From positions 1 to 45,150 of the forward strand of contig CAJXTZ010000011.1 in the NCBI GenBank assembly GCA_913061345.1: DNA of 45,150 nt, written 5' to 3'. Of the stretch, positions 43,710-45,150 are shown piece after piece. Under the pieces are notes generated by a model. The model did no database searches. It was not told the origin of the DNA and saw nothing but the letters and a program-made list of their open reading frames with translations. How positions within the stretch are numbered: the first letter of the stretch is position 1; each line of letters starts with the position of its first letter. Origin of the DNA: an uncultured Erythrobacter sp. GTDB taxonomy: Bacteria > Pseudomonadota > Alphaproteobacteria > Sphingomonadales > Sphingomonadaceae. The position numbers and the translations under genes are program-made.

Positions 43710-43785
43710 CGCACGCCCTTGCCGTGACCATCCCCCGGCCCTAGTTCATGGCGCGATAATTGTCTGAAACGGGAGAGCGTTCCGC

Positions 43786-45103
43786 GTGGAACTGAGCGAT
43801 ATCGACAATGCCACCAGCCTCGTTGCGCTGTTTCTTCAGCGTGCCGACCAGCGCGGGGACAAGCCTTTCCTGACTGCCAAGATCGACGGTGAATGGACCT
43901 CGATCTCATACGCCGAAGCGGCGGAGAAAGTATGCCTGCTGGCCGAAAGCCTGCGCGCCATCGGTCTTCGCGATGGCGACCGCGTGATGATCGTCGCCGA
44001 AAACCGGCCCGAGTGGTGCATTGCCGACCTGGCCATCATGGCGGCGGGTTGCATCACGACGCCAACCTACACCACCAATACGGAGCGAGATCACAGCCAT
44101 ATTCTCGACGATTCGGGGGCGACCGCGGTGATCGTGGGCAATGCGAAGCTGACAAGGCCGCTGTTCCCCGCGATCATGAAGACAGGGCGCGGACGGAAGG
44201 TCATCGCGATCGACCCGGTTCCGTCATCCCAGGCAGGCTCGATAGACCTGCACCGCTGGGAAGAAATGACCACGGGCGATGCGGCAGCGGCGCGCAAGGC
44301 AGTGGATGCGCGCATTGCGGGCATAAAACGTCGCGACATGGCCTGCATCATCTACACCAGCGGCACCAGCGGTGCGCCGCGCGGGGTGATGCTGCACCAC
44401 GGTGCCATACTGCACAACGTCAATGCAGCAGCAAGTGTGATCGAGCATGATCTGGGCTGGGAGGAAGAACGGTTCCTCTCGTTCCTGCCGCTGAGCCACG
44501 CGTTCGAGCATACGGCGGGCTTCTACCTGCCGCTGGGTCTGGGCGCGGACATCTGGTTCTCCGAAGGACTGGACAAGCTATCCAGCAATCTCGAAGAAGC
44601 ATCGCCCACAGTGATGGTGGTGGTGCCGCGCCTGTTCGAAGTGCTGCGTGGCAAGATGATCAAGGCGATCGAGAAACAGGGCGGTCTTGCCCGCTTCTTG
44701 CTGGGCCGCGCACTTTCGCTGGGCGAAAAGCAAGTTGCCGGACGCGATGGCTTGCTGACGAGGCCCGATGAAATGCTGCTGTCAGCGACCTTGCGTCCCA
44801 AGATCAAGCAGCGTTTCGGAGGCCGGGTCAAAGCGCTGGTTTCAGGCGGTGCGCCTCTCAACCCCGAGGTGGGCGGCTTCTTCCAGGCCATGGGCCTTAC
44901 CATGCTGCAAGGTTACGGTCAGACCGAGAGCGCGCCGGTGATCGCCTGCAACTATCCCAGCGCCGGGATCAAGCTCGACACGGTTGGGCCGCCGTTGCCG
45001 GGCGTCGAAGTCAGGATAGCCGACGACGGGGAAATCCTGGTGCGCGGCGAACTGGTTATGCTGGGTTACTGGCAACGTCCCGAAGATACCGAAGCCACCA
45101 TAC
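43786..45103 (+). CDS. long-chain acyl-CoA synthetase-like AMP-forming ligase, 3'-truncated
   Basis: The visible 439 codons belong to the ANL superfamily. The P-loop-like motif is IIYTSGTSGAPRGVMLHH, then FLPLSHAFEH, SGGAPLNPEVGGFFQAMG and GYGQTESAPVIACNYPS (A5 motif), then ILVRGELVMLGYW. The length and order suit an FAA1-type fatty acyl-CoA synthetase of about 600 aa, so the C-terminal domain with the catalytic lysine is lost. The GTG at 43786 has GGGAGAG eight to nine bases upstream. The apparent C-terminus beyond 45103 is adapter. Confidence 0.9.
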
Positions 45104-45150
45104 CTGTCTCTTATACACATCTGACGCTGCCGACGAAGAGGATAGTGTAG
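45104..45150 (+). other. Illumina Nextera adapter at contig end (assembly artefact)
   Basis: 45104-45122 is the Nextera mosaic end (CTGTCTCTTATACACATCT). 45123-45136 (GACGCTGCCGACGA) is the reverse complement of the read-1 adapter arm. 45137-45144 (AGAGGATA) is the reverse complement of i5 index S503/N503. 45145-45150 (GTGTAG) begins the reverse complement of the P5 sequence. None of it is genomic. The translated tail SYTHLTLPT is a well-known adapter peptide. Confidence 0.98.

Noticed and set aside
45104..45150. C-terminal tail of the acyl-CoA ligase
   Set aside because: It is adapter sequence, not protein coding.

Overview
The window reads as one end of a draft contig from an alphaproteobacterium, most likely Sphingomonadales and probably Erythrobacteraceae. 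The evidence is the high GC, a GTTC-N7-GTTC LexA box, the DUF2093/M23/xseA neighbourhood, mmcB, and a one-operon SUF system led by an Rrf2 regulator. This placement is inferred from gene content and order; no rRNA is present. The left edge cuts into a sugar transporter. The right edge cuts into an acyl-CoA ligase, and its last 47 bases are Illumina Nextera adapter with an i5 index, not genome.

Layout. 1-860: 3' part of a FucP-type sugar MFS transporter. 861-1635: structured non-coding DNA. 1636-6767: a small surface-glycan set consisting of an HAD-IB phosphatase, a GT4 glycosyltransferase, a TagB/TagF-like polyol-phosphate transferase, a Wzx-type flippase and an NTP transferase; a phosphate-linked envelope glycan is plausible but unproven. 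6768-8214: lower-GC decayed island with an AlbA_2-type ATP-binding regulator pseudogene, ending at tRNA-Arg(CCG). 8388-10727: a possible 35-aa microprotein, a hypothetical protein, SOS-controlled mmcB, a membrane di-iron hydroxylase and a DUF2141 protein. 10844-13447: PAS protein and App1 phosphatase-like protein. 13498-17697: M48 protease, DsbA-like protein and a LytS/LytTR two-component pair. 17999-20029: nadC, membrane protein, RNase T2. 20057-29173: housekeeping genes (tadA, rpmB, xseA, purD, msrQ-like, adenosine kinase) among envelope proteins. 29202-30655: lipoprotein and a repeat protein.

30674-37647 is the best-organised unit, an eleven-gene minus-strand SUF operon in the order Rrf2 regulator, sufB, lipoprotein, DUF559-like protein, 88-aa protein, sufC, sufD, lipoprotein, sufS, sufT, sufA. 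Nearly every junction overlaps by 1-14 nt, so expression is probably translationally coupled. A perfect 7-9-7 palindrome sits immediately before the regulator and is its likely operator. Four uncharacterised genes are built into the operon.

37893-45103: an AraC-type regulator, a DUF885 lipoprotein, an intergenic region with an orphan intrinsic terminator (candidate sRNA or attenuated leader), then pyrD, a gamma-glutamyltransferase lipoprotein and the truncated acyl-CoA ligase. I see no CRISPR array, prophage, or intact insertion sequence. The candidates for something new are the SUF accessory genes, the orphan terminator transcript, and the polyol-phosphate glycan cluster.
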